Assembly (NCBI GenBank): GCA_011526585.1
Contig: WYBB01000161.1
Coordinates: forward strand, 26,283-90,282
Length of the DNA stretch: 64,000 nucleotides
From: Deltaproteobacteria bacterium
GTDB taxonomy: Bacteria; Myxococcota_A; UBA9042; PHBI01
Direction of reading: 5' to 3'
Shown here: piece after piece, positions 1-8,671 of the stretch
Numbering within the stretch: position 1 is the first letter of the stretch
Layout of the letters: each line of letters opens with the position of its first letter
Translations under genes and position numbers: made by a program
The notes under the pieces: generated by a model
Databases searched by the model: none
The model's input: only the letters and a program-made list of their open reading frames with translations
What the model was told of the DNA's origin: nothing

Positions 1-2
1 TC

Positions 3-209
3 TATGCGGGCTTCGTCGGCGGCTACGTCTGGTACGACACGACGCACTTCTGGACGCACGTCGGCAAGGCGAAGAGCCGCTACGGCAAGTACCTGAAGAA
101 GCACCACATGCTGCACCACTTCAAGTCGCACCATCACGGCTTCGGAGTCTCGACGCCGATCTGGGATTGGGTCTTCCGCACGATGCCCGAGCGCGATACC
201 AATACCTGA
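3..209 (+). CDS. Fatty acid hydroxylase / sterol desaturase family, C-terminal fragment
   Basis: Only the last 68 codons lie in the window; the gene enters from the left edge. The fragment carries His clusters of the type KHHMLHHF and SHHHGFGVS followed by TPIWDWVF. These match the C-terminal di-iron-binding histidine boxes of membrane fatty acid hydroxylases and sterol desaturases, which hydroxylate acyl chains or sterol-like lipids at the membrane. The N-terminal membrane helices and first His boxes are not visible. The TGA overlaps the ATG of the next gene by one base (TGATG), suggesting coupling to the lipoprotein downstream. The family call is fairly safe; the substrate is unknown. Confidence 0.8.
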   Translation, partial: YAGFVGGYVWYDTTHFWTHVGKAKSRYGKYLKKHHMLHHFKSHHHGFGVSTPIWDWVFRTMPERDTNT

Positions 210-1870
210 TGGCGCGTCGCACGAACCTCGTCACCTTGATCGCCGTGGTCGCCGTGGGGCTCGCCCTCGCGGGCTGCGGCGACGATCCGATCACCTCCGG
301 CACCGACACCGTCGATCCGGGCGACACCGTGCCGCTCTTCGAGACCGGCGGCGACGCGAGCGGGACCGAGACGAGCACGCCCGAGGACACGAGCACGCCG
401 TCGGACACCAGCGCGCCGCCGGACACGAGCACGCCGCCGGATACGAGCGCGCCGCCGGATACGAGCACGCCCGAGGACACGAGCGCGCCGCAGGACACGA
501 GCACGCCCGCGGACACGAGCGCGCCGCAGGACACGAGCGCGCCCGCGGATACGGTCGCGGACACGAGCACGCCCGCGGATACGGTCACGGACACGGACAC
601 GAGCACGCCCGCGGATACCGTCACGGACACGAGCACGCCGCAAGACACCGCCGAGACCGACGTCGGACCCGATCCGGATCCGATCGACGACGGCCTCAAC
701 GCGTCGTGGATCGGCGGCGCGTGCGAGTCGAGCGCCGACTGCGATCACCCGGCCTTCAACGAGGCCGAGCAGTGCGTCTCGAGCGGCTTCCCCAACGGCT
801 TCTGCACGCAGAGCTGCCGCCAGAGCACGACCTCGGGGGCGTGGATCTGCCCCGACGCCGACACCGGCGCGGCCACGCCGTTCACGACGACGCGCTGCAT
901 CAGCGCGAACGGCGCGCCGCGCTGCGTCGCCGAGTGCGACTTCCAGAAGTCCGAGACCGGCTGTCGCCCCGGCTACGCGTGCGTGTTGCGCTCGCGCCAC
1001 GGCCAGGCGCAGAGCATCTTCCCGGTCTGTCTGCCCGAGCCGATCCAGCGCTGGCCAGGCGAGCCCGAGCCGGCCGACGACGTCGGCGAGTCGTGCAACA
1101 CCGCCGCCGACTGCGCCCACCGCAGCTGCATGAGCCTGCCCGGCGGCTACTGCACCAAGAGCTACTGCGACACGACCGGCTGCCCCGACGGCTCGACCTG
1201 CTACGGCTTCTCGGGCGGCGAGACGTTCTGCCTGCAGGACTGCCAGCGCGACTCCGAGTGCCGCGAGGCCGAGGGCTACGCGTGCGACATCGACGCCACC
1301 TGCTGGCCGACCGACAACGCGCCGAGTTGGAACCCCAGCGTCGGCGCCGCCGACTGCCTGAGCGCCTGGGGCGACGGCGGCGACGGCCTCTCGCGCTGCG
1401 ACACGAGCCCCGACGACTACGTCGTCCTGCGCAAGTCGGCGCGCAACCTCGCGCTCTGCAACCGCGGCAGCCTGGTCGAGAGCTACCAGATGGGCCTCGG
1501 CTTCGCGCCGATCGGCGACAAGCAGGTCGAGGGCGACGGCAAGACGCCCGAGGGGGTGTTCTACATCCCACAGCTCGTGCCGAACTCGGACTACTACAAG
1601 GCCTTCCTCGTCTCCTACCCCGACAAGGCCGACGCGACGCGCGGGATCGCGGGCGGGATCATCACCCAGGCGCAGAAGAGCGCGATCGATCAGGCGCAGG
1701 ATCAGTGCGGCACGCCGCCCCAGAGCACCGGGCTCGGTGGCTGGATCGAGATCCACGGCGAAGGCGGCGACAGCGACTGGACGCTCGGCTGCGCGGCGCT
1801 CGACAACGAGGCGATCGACGTGCTCTGGGCGCGGCTCGGCGTGCGCGACACCATCGTGATCCTGCCGTGA
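209..1870 (+). CDS. L,D-transpeptidase (YkuD-type) lipoprotein with Thr/Pro-rich linker
   Basis: This 553-residue protein has a lipoprotein signal peptide with lipobox LAGC (Cys23). A low-complexity linker of about 100 residues follows, built from DTSxPx hexapeptides, then a Cys-rich region of about 220 residues with paired cysteines. The C-terminal part (about 405-553) has the YkuD layout: a TPEGVFYI segment, then IEIHGEG and DWTLGCAALDN. This resembles the HG...(S/T)xGC motif whose Cys forms the acyl-enzyme in L,D-transpeptidases that cross-link peptidoglycan or attach proteins to it. ATG 209 is preferred over an upstream in-frame codon because it overlaps the previous stop and starts a standard signal peptide. 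The catalytic Ser/Thr is Thr here. The linker probably spans from the membrane to the wall. Substrate is unknown. Confidence 0.8.
   Translation: MARRTNLVTLIAVVAVGLALAGCGDDPITSGTDTVDPGDTVPLFETGGDASGTETSTPEDTSTPSDTSAPPDTSTPPDTSAPPDTSTPEDTSAPQDTSTPADTSAPQDTSAPADTVADTSTPADTVTDTDTSTPADTVTDTSTPQDTAETDVGPDPDPIDDGLNASWIGGACESSADCDHPAFNEAEQCVSSGFPNGFCTQSCRQSTTSGAWICPDADTGAATPFTTTRCISANGAPRCVAECDFQKSETGCRPGYACVLRSRHGQAQSIFPVCLPEPIQRWPGEPEPADDVGESCNTAADCAHRSCMSLPGGYCTKSYCDTTGCPDGSTCYGFSGGETFCLQDCQRDSECREAEGYACDIDATCWPTDNAPSWNPSVGAADCLSAWGDGGDGLSRCDTSPDDYVVLRKSARNLALCNRGSLVESYQMGLGFAPIGDKQVEGDGKTPEGVFYIPQLVPNSDYYKAFLVSYPDKADATRGIAGGIITQAQKSAIDQAQDQCGTPPQSTGLGGWIEIHGEGGDSDWTLGCAALDNEAIDVLWARLGVRDTIVILP
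370..655 (+). repeat. In-frame 18-bp repeat array encoding DTSxPx hexapeptides
   Basis: Repeats of roughly 18 bp (gacacgagcacgcccgag-like) encode (D-T-S-T/A-P-x)n inside the L,D-transpeptidase lipoprotein. They form a Thr/Ser/Pro-rich stalk. Units differ mostly at the last codon (Glu, Ser, Pro, Gln, Ala). Such arrays are prone to length change by slippage while keeping frame. Confidence 0.85.
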
Positions 1871-1940
1871 GCCGTGGTCGCATGACCGCGCCGCGCGCTC
1901 GTGCTATCCGGGATGCGTCTCGCAGTGAGGAGCGCCCGAA

Positions 1941-2264
1941 TTGAACGTCGACACGATGAGTCCGACCACGCGCAAGAAACTCGTGCAGATGGCCTGTATC
2001 GCGGCCTGGGCCGACCTCGAGATCCACGACGCCGAGCGCCAGGTCGTCTTCGAGCTGGCGACGCAGCTCGCGCTGCCGGGCACGGATCTGAGCGAGGTCG
2101 AGAGCTGGCTGCGCGAGCCGCCGCCGGACTTCGACCCGTACGAGATCCCCAACGAACATCGCGCGGCCTTCCTCGAGGCCTTCCTCGAGGTGATCACCGC
2201 CGACGGGCGCATCGATCCCGAGGAGTCGGAGACGATCCGCCTCCTGCGTGAGCTGGTGGTGTGA
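1941..2264 (+). CDS. TerB-like small acidic helical protein
   Basis: A 107-residue protein that begins TTG at 1941, eight bases after GAGGAG (1927-1932); an in-frame ATG at 1956 is possible but has worse spacing. Features are AAWADLEIHDAER near the N-terminus and EVITADGRIDPEESETI near the C-terminus. These are the two 'A-DG-I-xxE' acidic motifs of the TerB/tellurite-resistance fold, a helical, probably metal-binding module found in many proteins unrelated to tellurite. The stop overlaps the GTG of the next gene (GTGA), so the two are likely translated together. Function is unknown. Confidence 0.6.
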   Translation: MNVDTMSPTTRKKLVQMACIAAWADLEIHDAERQVVFELATQLALPGTDLSEVESWLREPPPDFDPYEIPNEHRAAFLEAFLEVITADGRIDPEESETIRLLRELVV

Positions 2265-3535
2265 TCGAGGTCGGTCATCTCGGCGTCGTGGCTGCGCGTG
2301 AGGTGCCGCTCGTCGCCGACGGCGGTGTCGTGATCTTCGTGGTCGGGCTGGTCTGCCTCGGGGCCTTCATCGCCATCGAGGCGGTCGGCGGGGCCAACCG
2401 CAGGCGCGCGTGGAGCCAGGTCGCAACCGAGCTCGGGCTCGATCACTACGGCCCGATGGACTACGGCGGCCGCCTCGGCGAGAGCGAGGTGCGCATGGAC
2501 GTCATCAAGCGCGGCTCGGGCAAGAACCGGCGGATCTTCACGCGCTTTCGCGCGATGGGCGAGCTTCCCGGCGGGCTCTCGATCGGCAGGGAGGGCTTCT
2601 TCTCGCGCCTGACCGAGGACATCAAGACCGGCGATGCGAGCTTCGACACCGAGGTGCGCGTGACCGGCGACGAGGGGCTCGCGCTCGCGCTGCTCGACGA
2701 CGAGATGCGCGCGCGCCTGAAGGACTCCGTCGTGAGCGGCTGGCACCTCAAGGATGGCACCTGGACGCTCCTCGTGCAGCGCCGGATCGGCGACGCGGCG
2801 GTGCTCGAGGGCGCGCTGCGGCGTGGAGCGACGCTCGCGGACGCGACACGGCGCGCGTTGCACTCGGTGCCCGATCGCCTCTGCGCGCGCGTGAGCGATG
2901 ACGTGATCGCCTCGGCGCGCAAGGTCAGCCTCCAGTATCTCATCGCCCACCACGGGGGCAGCGCCGCGCTCGACAGGGCGCTCGACGTGGCACGTGGTGA
3001 CGCTGACGCCGGCGTGCGCCTCGTCGCCGCGACTACACTCGGGGACACCCGGCTTCTGACGGACATCGCGTTGGACGGGTTCGTCGACCCCGAGCATCGC
3101 GCGCAGGCGCTGATGGCAGCGGTCCGACTCGGGCACGCTGAGTCGATCGCGCCGGCGCTCGACGGGCTCCTCGCTCAGCTCGCCAACGGCGTCGTGCCGA
3201 TCGGGCTCTTGTCCGCGCTGGCGGCGGCGCTCGGCATGGCTCCGCACGCCGACGCGGAGGAGACGCTGCTCAGGCTGGTCGACCACGAAAACGAAGACGT
3301 CAAGCTCGCCGCGATCCGCTCGCTCGGCAAGGTCGGCAGCCTGGCGGCGGTGCCGGCGCTGGTGCCGCTGCGCGATCGCTTCTTCGCGTTCGCGATCGCG
3401 TCGGCCGGCGCGGCCAAGGAGGCGATCCTGCAGATCCAGGCGCGCGCTGGCGGCGGGGAGGCGGGCGCGCTCTCGCTGGCCGAGGCCGACGGCGGCCTGG
3501 CGGTGGTCGAGGTCGAGCACGAGGAGTCGAGGTAG
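2261..3535 (+). CDS. Membrane-anchored HEAT-repeat protein
   Basis: This 424-residue protein starts at a GTG overlapping the preceding stop by four bases. Residues about 21-44 form one hydrophobic segment, so the N-terminus is membrane-anchored. Residues 50-180 form a soluble domain of unknown family. From about 210 onward Leu/Ala-rich helical repeats follow, such as ALDVARGDADAGVRLVAAT and LLRLVDHENEDVKLAAIRSL, which read as HEAT-type protein-interaction repeats. The tight coupling to the TerB-like protein suggests the pair work together. No enzymatic motif is visible. Confidence 0.55.
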   Translation: MIEVGHLGVVAAREVPLVADGGVVIFVVGLVCLGAFIAIEAVGGANRRRAWSQVATELGLDHYGPMDYGGRLGESEVRMDVIKRGSGKNRRIFTRFRAMGELPGGLSIGREGFFSRLTEDIKTGDASFDTEVRVTGDEGLALALLDDEMRARLKDSVVSGWHLKDGTWTLLVQRRIGDAAVLEGALRRGATLADATRRALHSVPDRLCARVSDDVIASARKVSLQYLIAHHGGSAALDRALDVARGDADAGVRLVAATTLGDTRLLTDIALDGFVDPEHRAQALMAAVRLGHAESIAPALDGLLAQLANGVVPIGLLSALAAALGMAPHADAEETLLRLVDHENEDVKLAAIRSLGKVGSLAAVPALVPLRDRFFAFAIASAGAAKEAILQIQARAGGGEAGALSLAEADGGLAVVEVEHEESR

Positions 3536-3648
3536 TGGCGAGGTGCACGACCTCGACGTAGGGTCGCGGCCGATCGGTCGATGCGACGTCGATCGGGAAC
3601 GATGCGCGCGGCCCGCGCGTTGAGGGCGCGCAAGCACGAGGTCAGATC

Positions 3649-4752
3649 ATGGCAAGATTCGAGACGAAGCTTGGTTCGTTCCTGTCGTTGGCGGCGCTGT
3701 TGGTGGCGTCCGGCGCCGCGCGCGCCGAGAGCGCGAGCCCCGACGCGGTGGCGCGCGTACTGGCCGGGCTCGAGACGACCGGCGTCGCCGACGAGCCGGG
3801 CGAGGAAAAGCGCATCGCCGAGTTCGCGAAGTCGGCGAGCAGCAAGTGGGCGCGCTACATCAAGGCGATCGGCGCGCCGATGACGAAGTGGGCGGCGAGC
3901 GAGCTGCCGCACGCGGCGGGCGAGACGATCTTCTACCCGTTCGCCGGACCCGACCTGCCGACCGCGGTGCAGCTCTTCCCGGAGGCGGGCCGCTACGTGC
4001 TGGTCGCGCTGCAGACCGGTGGGCGCGTGCCGGCGCTCGGGGAGATGAAGCCCGACGAGCTCGACGACTACCTCGACATGTTCGAGCGCGGCTGGGTCGA
4101 CTTCGCGCGGCGCGGGTTCTTCCGCACCGACGACCTCAAGGCCGACACCGGCAAGGGCAAGACCCTCGAAGGGATCACGCCGGTGCTGATGGCGTTCGCG
4201 GCCGCCGGGGGCTTCGAGGTGAAAGAGGTCGAGCCGATCCGCATCAACGCCGAAGGCAGCGACGTCGAGCGCCACCCGGGCCCGGCCGATGCGATCGCGA
4301 CCTGGGACTCGGTGCGGCTCACGCTCGAGCGTGACGGGCGCAAGGTGCTGGTCGACTACGTGTGGGTGGATCTCTCCGACGACTACCTGAAGAAGAATCC
4401 CGCGGCCAGGACGTGGCTCGCAGGCGTGAGCGCGCACAAGGTCTTCACCAAGGCGGCCTCGCACCTCCTGCAGAAGTCGTTCTTCTCGACCTTCCGCGAG
4501 ATCCTGCTCGAGAGCGCGCCGCTGGTCGTGCAGGACGAGACCGGCCTCGACTACAAGGACCTCGGCAAGCACTTCGACGTCACGCTCTACGGGCGCTTCC
4601 AGCGCGCGCACAAGCTCTGGACCGAGGGCGTGCAGCGCGAGCTCGCCGATGCGTATCGCAAGCGCAAGGACGTCAAGCCGCTCGGCTTCAAGTTCGGCTA
4701 CGAAAAGGACGCCGGCTCGTGCGTGCAGGTCGCGGTGCGGCGCGCGAAGTGA
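3649..4752 (+). CDS. Secreted protein of unknown function
   Basis: This 367-residue protein has a Sec-type signal peptide ending ARA/ES around residue 26, so it is exported. It starts at ATG 3649, eight bases after GAGG. The mature part is mixed alpha/beta, with the stretch FYPFAGPDLPTAVQLFPEA and a later YVWVDLSDDYLKKNP segment. I do not recognise a family or catalytic motif, and it has no lipobox or Cys clusters. It stands between the HEAT-repeat gene and the bifunctional nuclease gene with spacers of 113 and 74 bases, so it may be its own unit. Confidence 0.6.
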   Translation: MARFETKLGSFLSLAALLVASGAARAESASPDAVARVLAGLETTGVADEPGEEKRIAEFAKSASSKWARYIKAIGAPMTKWAASELPHAAGETIFYPFAGPDLPTAVQLFPEAGRYVLVALQTGGRVPALGEMKPDELDDYLDMFERGWVDFARRGFFRTDDLKADTGKGKTLEGITPVLMAFAAAGGFEVKEVEPIRINAEGSDVERHPGPADAIATWDSVRLTLERDGRKVLVDYVWVDLSDDYLKKNPAARTWLAGVSAHKVFTKAASHLLQKSFFSTFREILLESAPLVVQDETGLDYKDLGKHFDVTLYGRFQRAHKLWTEGVQRELADAYRKRKDVKPLGFKFGYEKDAGSCVQVAVRRAK

Positions 4753-4826
4753 TCGCGGGGCTGGTCGTGCGCGCCCATAACGGGCCGCGGCGTGACGCGA
4801 GCCGCCACAAATGGTAGGAAGCTCGC

Positions 4827-5435
4827 ATGTCCGGCCGGGGTGCGAGCGATGTGGTGGCGATGCGGGTGGGCGGGGTCGTGATCGACCCGAGCTCGCAGGT
4901 GCCCGTCGTCATCCTGCGCGGCATCGAGGAGCCGCGCTTGTACGTGCCGATCTTCATCGGCGGGCTGGAGGCGACGGCGATCGCGACGGTGCTGGCGGGC
5001 GTGAAGATGCCGCGCCCGATGACGCACGACCTGGTCGTGTCGGTGCTCGACGCGGTGCAGTGCCGGGTGGCGGGGATCGTGGTCACGCGCCTGGAGGGTG
5101 GGACCTTCTACGCGGAGATCCGGGTCGTCGACGAGCACGGCGGCGAGCTGGTGCTCGACTCGCGGCCGTCGGACGCGATCGCGCTGGCGTTGCGCACGGA
5201 GGCGCCGATCGCGGTGGCGCGCGAGGTGATCGCCGAGGCGGGCGCGCTGGCGCCCGAGGAGAGCGAGAGCGGCGGGGCCGAGGGTGAGCGCGAGGCGGGC
5301 GCGAAGGACAAGAAGGGCAAGGCGGCCCCGGCGCAGGAAGGGGTCGAGGCCGACAAGGGGCCGCGCTCGTTCTTCGCCGACGACGTGAAGCTCGAGGATC
5401 TCAGCCCCGAAGACTTCGGCAAGTACAAGATGTGA
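4827..5435 (+). CDS. Bifunctional nuclease family protein (DUF151)
   Basis: This 202-residue protein starts at ATG 4827 after AGGAAG. Residues 9-140 match the BFN/DUF151 fold: a V-x-P-VVIL opening, then the LYVPIFIGGLEA and RPMTHDL segments, ending in the conserved LDSRPSDAIALALR motif. Homologues include plant bifunctional nucleases and an uncharacterised bacterial family. A charged Glu/Lys/Ala tail of about 60 residues follows. The stop overlaps the GTG of the VanZ-like gene (GTGA). Family assignment is strong; real nuclease activity in bacteria is uncertain. Confidence 0.85.
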   Translation: MSGRGASDVVAMRVGGVVIDPSSQVPVVILRGIEEPRLYVPIFIGGLEATAIATVLAGVKMPRPMTHDLVVSVLDAVQCRVAGIVVTRLEGGTFYAEIRVVDEHGGELVLDSRPSDAIALALRTEAPIAVAREVIAEAGALAPEESESGGAEGEREAGAKDKKGKAAPAQEGVEADKGPRSFFADDVKLEDLSPEDFGKYKM

Positions 5436-5872
5436 ACGGCGCCGGGGCCGAGCGGATGCGGAGCACGAGGCGGCGGGCGTGGGCGCTGGCGGTTGTCGCG
5501 TTCGTCGGGGTGAGCGTGGTGATGTTGTGGCCGGGCGCGCCGCAGGTCGTGGCGCCGCGGTGGGCGCACTTCGACAAGCTCGCGCACGCGGGCGCGTGGT
5601 TCGTGCTGGCGGTCGCGGTGTGGCCCGCGCTGCGCCGCACGGTGAAGGGGTCGCGCGCGCGGCGGGCGCTGCTCGTCGTGGGCGCGCTGGCGCTGTGGGG
5701 CTTCGGCGTCGAGCTCTTGCAGGGGCTCGTACCCCATCGGTCGAGCGAGGTATGGGATGGCGTGGCCGACACGGCGGGTGCGCTCTTGGGGACGGGCTTG
5801 ATGATCGTGCTGGAGTCGATCCAGAGCGCCGAAGGAGCCGTGACCGGATCGACGGAGGAGTCGCAGTCATGA
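5432..5872 (+). CDS. VanZ-like family membrane protein
   Basis: A 146-residue integral membrane protein with about four hydrophobic segments. The motif HFDKLAHAGAWFVLA and the later FGVELLQGLVPHRSSEVWDGVADTAGALLG stretch match VanZ-like proteins (H-x-x-x-F and E-x-x-Q...D-x-x-A-N/D). VanZ confers teicoplanin tolerance in enterococci, but most homologues have unknown roles. It overlaps the gene before (GTGA) and after (ATGA), so it is the middle of a coupled trio. Confidence 0.75.
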   Translation: MNGAGAERMRSTRRRAWALAVVAFVGVSVVMLWPGAPQVVAPRWAHFDKLAHAGAWFVLAVAVWPALRRTVKGSRARRALLVVGALALWGFGVELLQGLVPHRSSEVWDGVADTAGALLGTGLMIVLESIQSAEGAVTGSTEESQS

Positions 5873-7521
5873 TGCCAGGGCAAGGCGCGCCGCGGGGCGC
5901 GGAGTTGACGTGTCGAGGTTGGGTGCAGGAGGCGGCGCTGCGCATGCTGCTCAACAACCTCGATCCGGCGGTCGGCGAGAACCCCGACGAGCTGATCGTC
6001 TATGGCGGCAACGGCAAGGCGGCGCGCAACCGCGAGTGCCTCGAGGTGATCATCGCGACCCTGCGACGGCTCGAGGACGACGAGACGATGCTGGTGCAAT
6101 CCGGCAAGTGCGTCGGCGTCGTCAAGACCCATCGCGACGCGCCGCGCGTGCTCATCGCCAACAGCCTCTTCGTGCCGCGCTGGGCGACGCCGGAGGTGTT
6201 CTGGGATCTCGAGCAGAAGGGGCTCACGATGTACGGCCAGATGACGGCCGGCTCGTGGATCTACATCGGCACGCAGGGGATCCTGCAAGGCACCTTCGAG
6301 ACCTTCGGCGCGATCGCGCGACGGCGCTTCGGGGGGAGCCTGCGCGGCACGCTGACGGTGACGGCGGGGCTCGGCGGCATGGGCGGCGCGCAGCCGCTGG
6401 CGGTGACGATGAACGGCGGGGTGTGCCTCGTGGCCGAGGTCGATCGCGCGCGCATCGGCAAGCGCCTCGAGACGCGCTACCTCGACGCGGTCGCCTACGA
6501 TCTCGACGACGGGATCGCGCGCGCGCTGGCGGCGAAGAACCAGGGGCTGGCGACCTCGATCGCGGTCGAGTGCAACGCGACCGAGCTGCACGACGCGCTC
6601 TTGAGGCGCGGGGTGAAGGTCGACATCGTCACCGACCAGACCAGCGCGCACGACATGCACAAGGGCTACGTGCCCGACGGCATGTCGTATCGGGAGGCGC
6701 TCGGGCTGCGGGCGAGCGACCGCAAGGCCTACATGGAGGCGGCGTATCGCACGGTGGTGCGCCACGTCGAGCAGATGATCGCGCACCGCGACGCCGGGGC
6801 CGAGGTCTTCGACTACGGCAACAACATCCGCGCGCGCGCGGTCGAAGGCGGGCTCGCGGGGGTCGAGCGGGCGTTCCCCGGGTTCGTGCCGGCGTACATC
6901 CGGCCGCTCTTCTGCGAAGGCAAGGGGCCGTTCCGCTGGGCGGCGCTCTCGGGCGATCCCGAGGACATCTACACGACCGACAAGGCGCTCCTCGAGCTCT
7001 TCCCCGAAGACGAGCACCTGCGACGCTGGCTCACGCTGGCCAAGGAGCGCGTGCAGTTCCAGGGACTGCCGGCGCGGATCTGCTGGCTCGGCTACGGCGA
7101 GCGCGACAAGGCCGGCAAGCTCTTCAACGACCTCGTTCGCGACGGCCGGGTGAAGGCGCCGATCGTGATCGGGCGCGACCATCTCGACGCCGGCAGCGTG
7201 GCGAGCCCCAACCGCGAGACCGAGGACATGAAGGACGGCTCGGACGCGATCGCCGACTGGCCGATCCTCAACGCGCTCGCCAACGCGGTCAACGGCGCGA
7301 GCTGGGTGAGCGTGCACGGCGGCGGTGGCGTCGGGATCGGCTACTCGGAGCACGCCGGGGTGGTGATCGTCGCCGACGGCACGCCCGAGGCCGAGCGGCG
7401 CCTCGCGCGCGTCTTGAGGTCCGATCCGGCGCTGGGCGTGATGCGCCACGCCGACGCGGGCTACGAGGAGGCGATCGCGGTCGCGAAGGCGCGCGGCGTC
7501 GACATCCCGCACCTCGGCTGA
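5869..7521 (+). CDS. hutU: Urocanate hydratase
   Basis: This 550-residue protein has close to the usual full length of urocanase (about 555). Diagnostic segments are ELIVYGGNGKAARN, MTAGSWIYIGTQGILQGTFET, GLGGMGGAQPLA and GGGGVGIGYS, covering the tightly bound NAD+ site. The enzyme converts urocanate to imidazolonepropionate, step two of histidine degradation, in the cytosol. ATG 5869 overlaps the VanZ-like stop by four bases. No hutH, hutI or hutG is visible here, so the rest of the pathway must be elsewhere. Its coupling to a nuclease-family and a VanZ-like gene is unusual. Confidence 0.95.
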   Translation: MMPGQGAPRGAELTCRGWVQEAALRMLLNNLDPAVGENPDELIVYGGNGKAARNRECLEVIIATLRRLEDDETMLVQSGKCVGVVKTHRDAPRVLIANSLFVPRWATPEVFWDLEQKGLTMYGQMTAGSWIYIGTQGILQGTFETFGAIARRRFGGSLRGTLTVTAGLGGMGGAQPLAVTMNGGVCLVAEVDRARIGKRLETRYLDAVAYDLDDGIARALAAKNQGLATSIAVECNATELHDALLRRGVKVDIVTDQTSAHDMHKGYVPDGMSYREALGLRASDRKAYMEAAYRTVVRHVEQMIAHRDAGAEVFDYGNNIRARAVEGGLAGVERAFPGFVPAYIRPLFCEGKGPFRWAALSGDPEDIYTTDKALLELFPEDEHLRRWLTLAKERVQFQGLPARICWLGYGERDKAGKLFNDLVRDGRVKAPIVIGRDHLDAGSVASPNRETEDMKDGSDAIADWPILNALANAVNGASWVSVHGGGGVGIGYSEHAGVVIVADGTPEAERRLARVLRSDPALGVMRHADAGYEEAIAVAKARGVDIPHLG

Positions 7522-7522
7522 A

Positions 7523-7562
7523 CCGCCCCTTGGGCCAACTTGGGGCGGCCCTCGTGGCCGCC
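7523..7562. terminator. Overlapping hairpins between convergent genes
   Basis: Between hutU and the convergent DUF1517 gene two perfect 7-bp stems compete for the same bases. ccgcccc (7523-7529) pairs with ggggcgg (7542-7548), and ggcggcc (7544-7550) pairs with ggccgcc (7556-7562). Neither is followed by a clear T-run. A bidirectional transcription stop is a reasonable guess, not shown. Confidence 0.4.
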
Positions 7563-7575
7563 CGCGTGACACGGA

Positions 7576-8487
7576 CTAAGCGACCTCCATCAGGTCGGGG
7601 AAGGTCATCATCGTCTCTTCGGCCGGCAGGATGTCGCTCTCGGCGGCCGGGGTCCAGATCACCTCGGCCGCGAGCACGAAGGGCGCGGACAGGCCGCCGA
7701 GGCGCTCGAGCACGAAGCGCAGGTCCTGCGGCGAGGCGATGTGCTGCGGCAGCTCGGGCACGTTGTTGTCGACGCCGATCACCATGGTGACGACGAAGAA
7801 CTCGTTGATGCCGAAGTCGCCGTCTTCGTCGGTGAGCTCGTCCTTGCGCTTGGCCTCGCGCTTGTTCTCGATCGCCTTTTTCGGACCCTCGACGCGCAGC
7901 ACCTCGCGGTCGAAGGTCGCGCGCGCCTCGGTGGTGAGCGCGCGGAAGCGCTGCTCGGCGTCGGCGGGGTTGACCTTGCCGCTGGCGAGGATCGAGGCGT
8001 GGGTGATCTTGTTCGACTTGCGGCGCAGGTAGAGCGAGACGTTGCGCACGTAGGCGGCGAGCTGGTCGGGGGTGTCGAAGCTCGAGCGGCGCACGATCGC
8101 CTCGAGCTCCTCCCAAGGGCGATCGCCGGGGTGGCCGATCCCGAAGCGCAGGCGATAGACGCGGGCCTTGTCCTTGGCGCGCTTGAGCGCCCACTGCACC
8201 AGCGCCATCACCGCCATCACGAAGAAGATCACCATGATGGTCTGCGGGCTCATGTAGCCGCAGAAGAAGAAGCCGCCGCCGCCGCCGAAGCCGCCGCCAC
8301 CGCGACCGCCGAAGCCGCCGCCGCCGCGTCCGCCGAAGCCACCGCCGCCGGAGCCGCCCGAGCGCGCGAGCGCCTCGTCGGCGACGACGACCATCATCGC
8401 GACGATGAAGACACCGAAGAGGATCCCCGCCCAGGGCCAGGCGGCGACACGCTGCAGAAACGACGAGGCGCGAGAGGGAGGCGTCAT
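7576..8487 (-). CDS. DUF1517-family membrane protein with Gly-rich segment
   Basis: This 303-residue protein has an N-terminal hydrophobic segment (about 15-40). A Gly/Phe-rich run of FGGRGGGG repeats follows, then a second hydrophobic segment around 80-100. The cytoplasmic-type domain ends in FFVVTMVIGVDN, a PQDLRFVLERLG segment and AAEVIWTPAAESDILPAEE. That ending closely follows the C-terminal signature of DUF1517 proteins known from cyanobacteria and chloroplasts. Function is unknown. No ribosome binding site precedes ATG 8487, and the putative promoter places the mRNA start about three bases upstream, so the message may be leaderless. Confidence 0.75.
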   Translation of the reverse strand: MTPPSRASSFLQRVAAWPWAGILFGVFIVAMMVVVADEALARSGGSGGGGFGGRGGGGFGGRGGGGFGGGGGFFFCGYMSPQTIMVIFFVMAVMALVQWALKRAKDKARVYRLRFGIGHPGDRPWEELEAIVRRSSFDTPDQLAAYVRNVSLYLRRKSNKITHASILASGKVNPADAEQRFRALTTEARATFDREVLRVEGPKKAIENKREAKRKDELTDEDGDFGINEFFVVTMVIGVDNNVPELPQHIASPQDLRFVLERLGGLSAPFVLAAEVIWTPAAESDILPAEETMMTFPDLMEVA

Positions 8488-8496
8488 GACCGCAGG

Positions 8497-8525
8497 ACTA
8501 TGGTGCGTTTGAGGGTGCGCGACAA
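8497..8525 (-). promoter_or_regulatory. Sigma70-type promoter for the DUF1517 gene
   Basis: On the minus strand TTGTCG (8520-8525) is followed after 17 bp by CATAGT (8497-8502). Predicted initiation near 8490 lies only about three bases before the ATG at 8487. Confidence 0.45.
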
Positions 8526-8578
8526 GGCCGTTCGACGACCGCCGGTGTCGCTGCCCGCGATCGCCGGAGCGCTCGACC

Positions 8579-8606
8579 TTGATGAAGCGCGCGCGCGGGT
8601 GGTACA
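8579..8606 (+). promoter_or_regulatory. Sigma70-type promoter for the CxxC-repeat operon
   Basis: TTGATG (8579-8584), a 16-bp spacer and TACAGT (8601-8606) lie upstream of the GTG start at 8672. The predicted leader is about 60 bases and contains a strong purine-rich ribosome binding site (8655-8662). Confidence 0.45.
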
Positions 8607-8671
8607 GTGCGCCCATCCGATCCGTCCAAGACTCGTGTTCCCGCATCACGGTGCGGGGGGAGCTGCACGAC

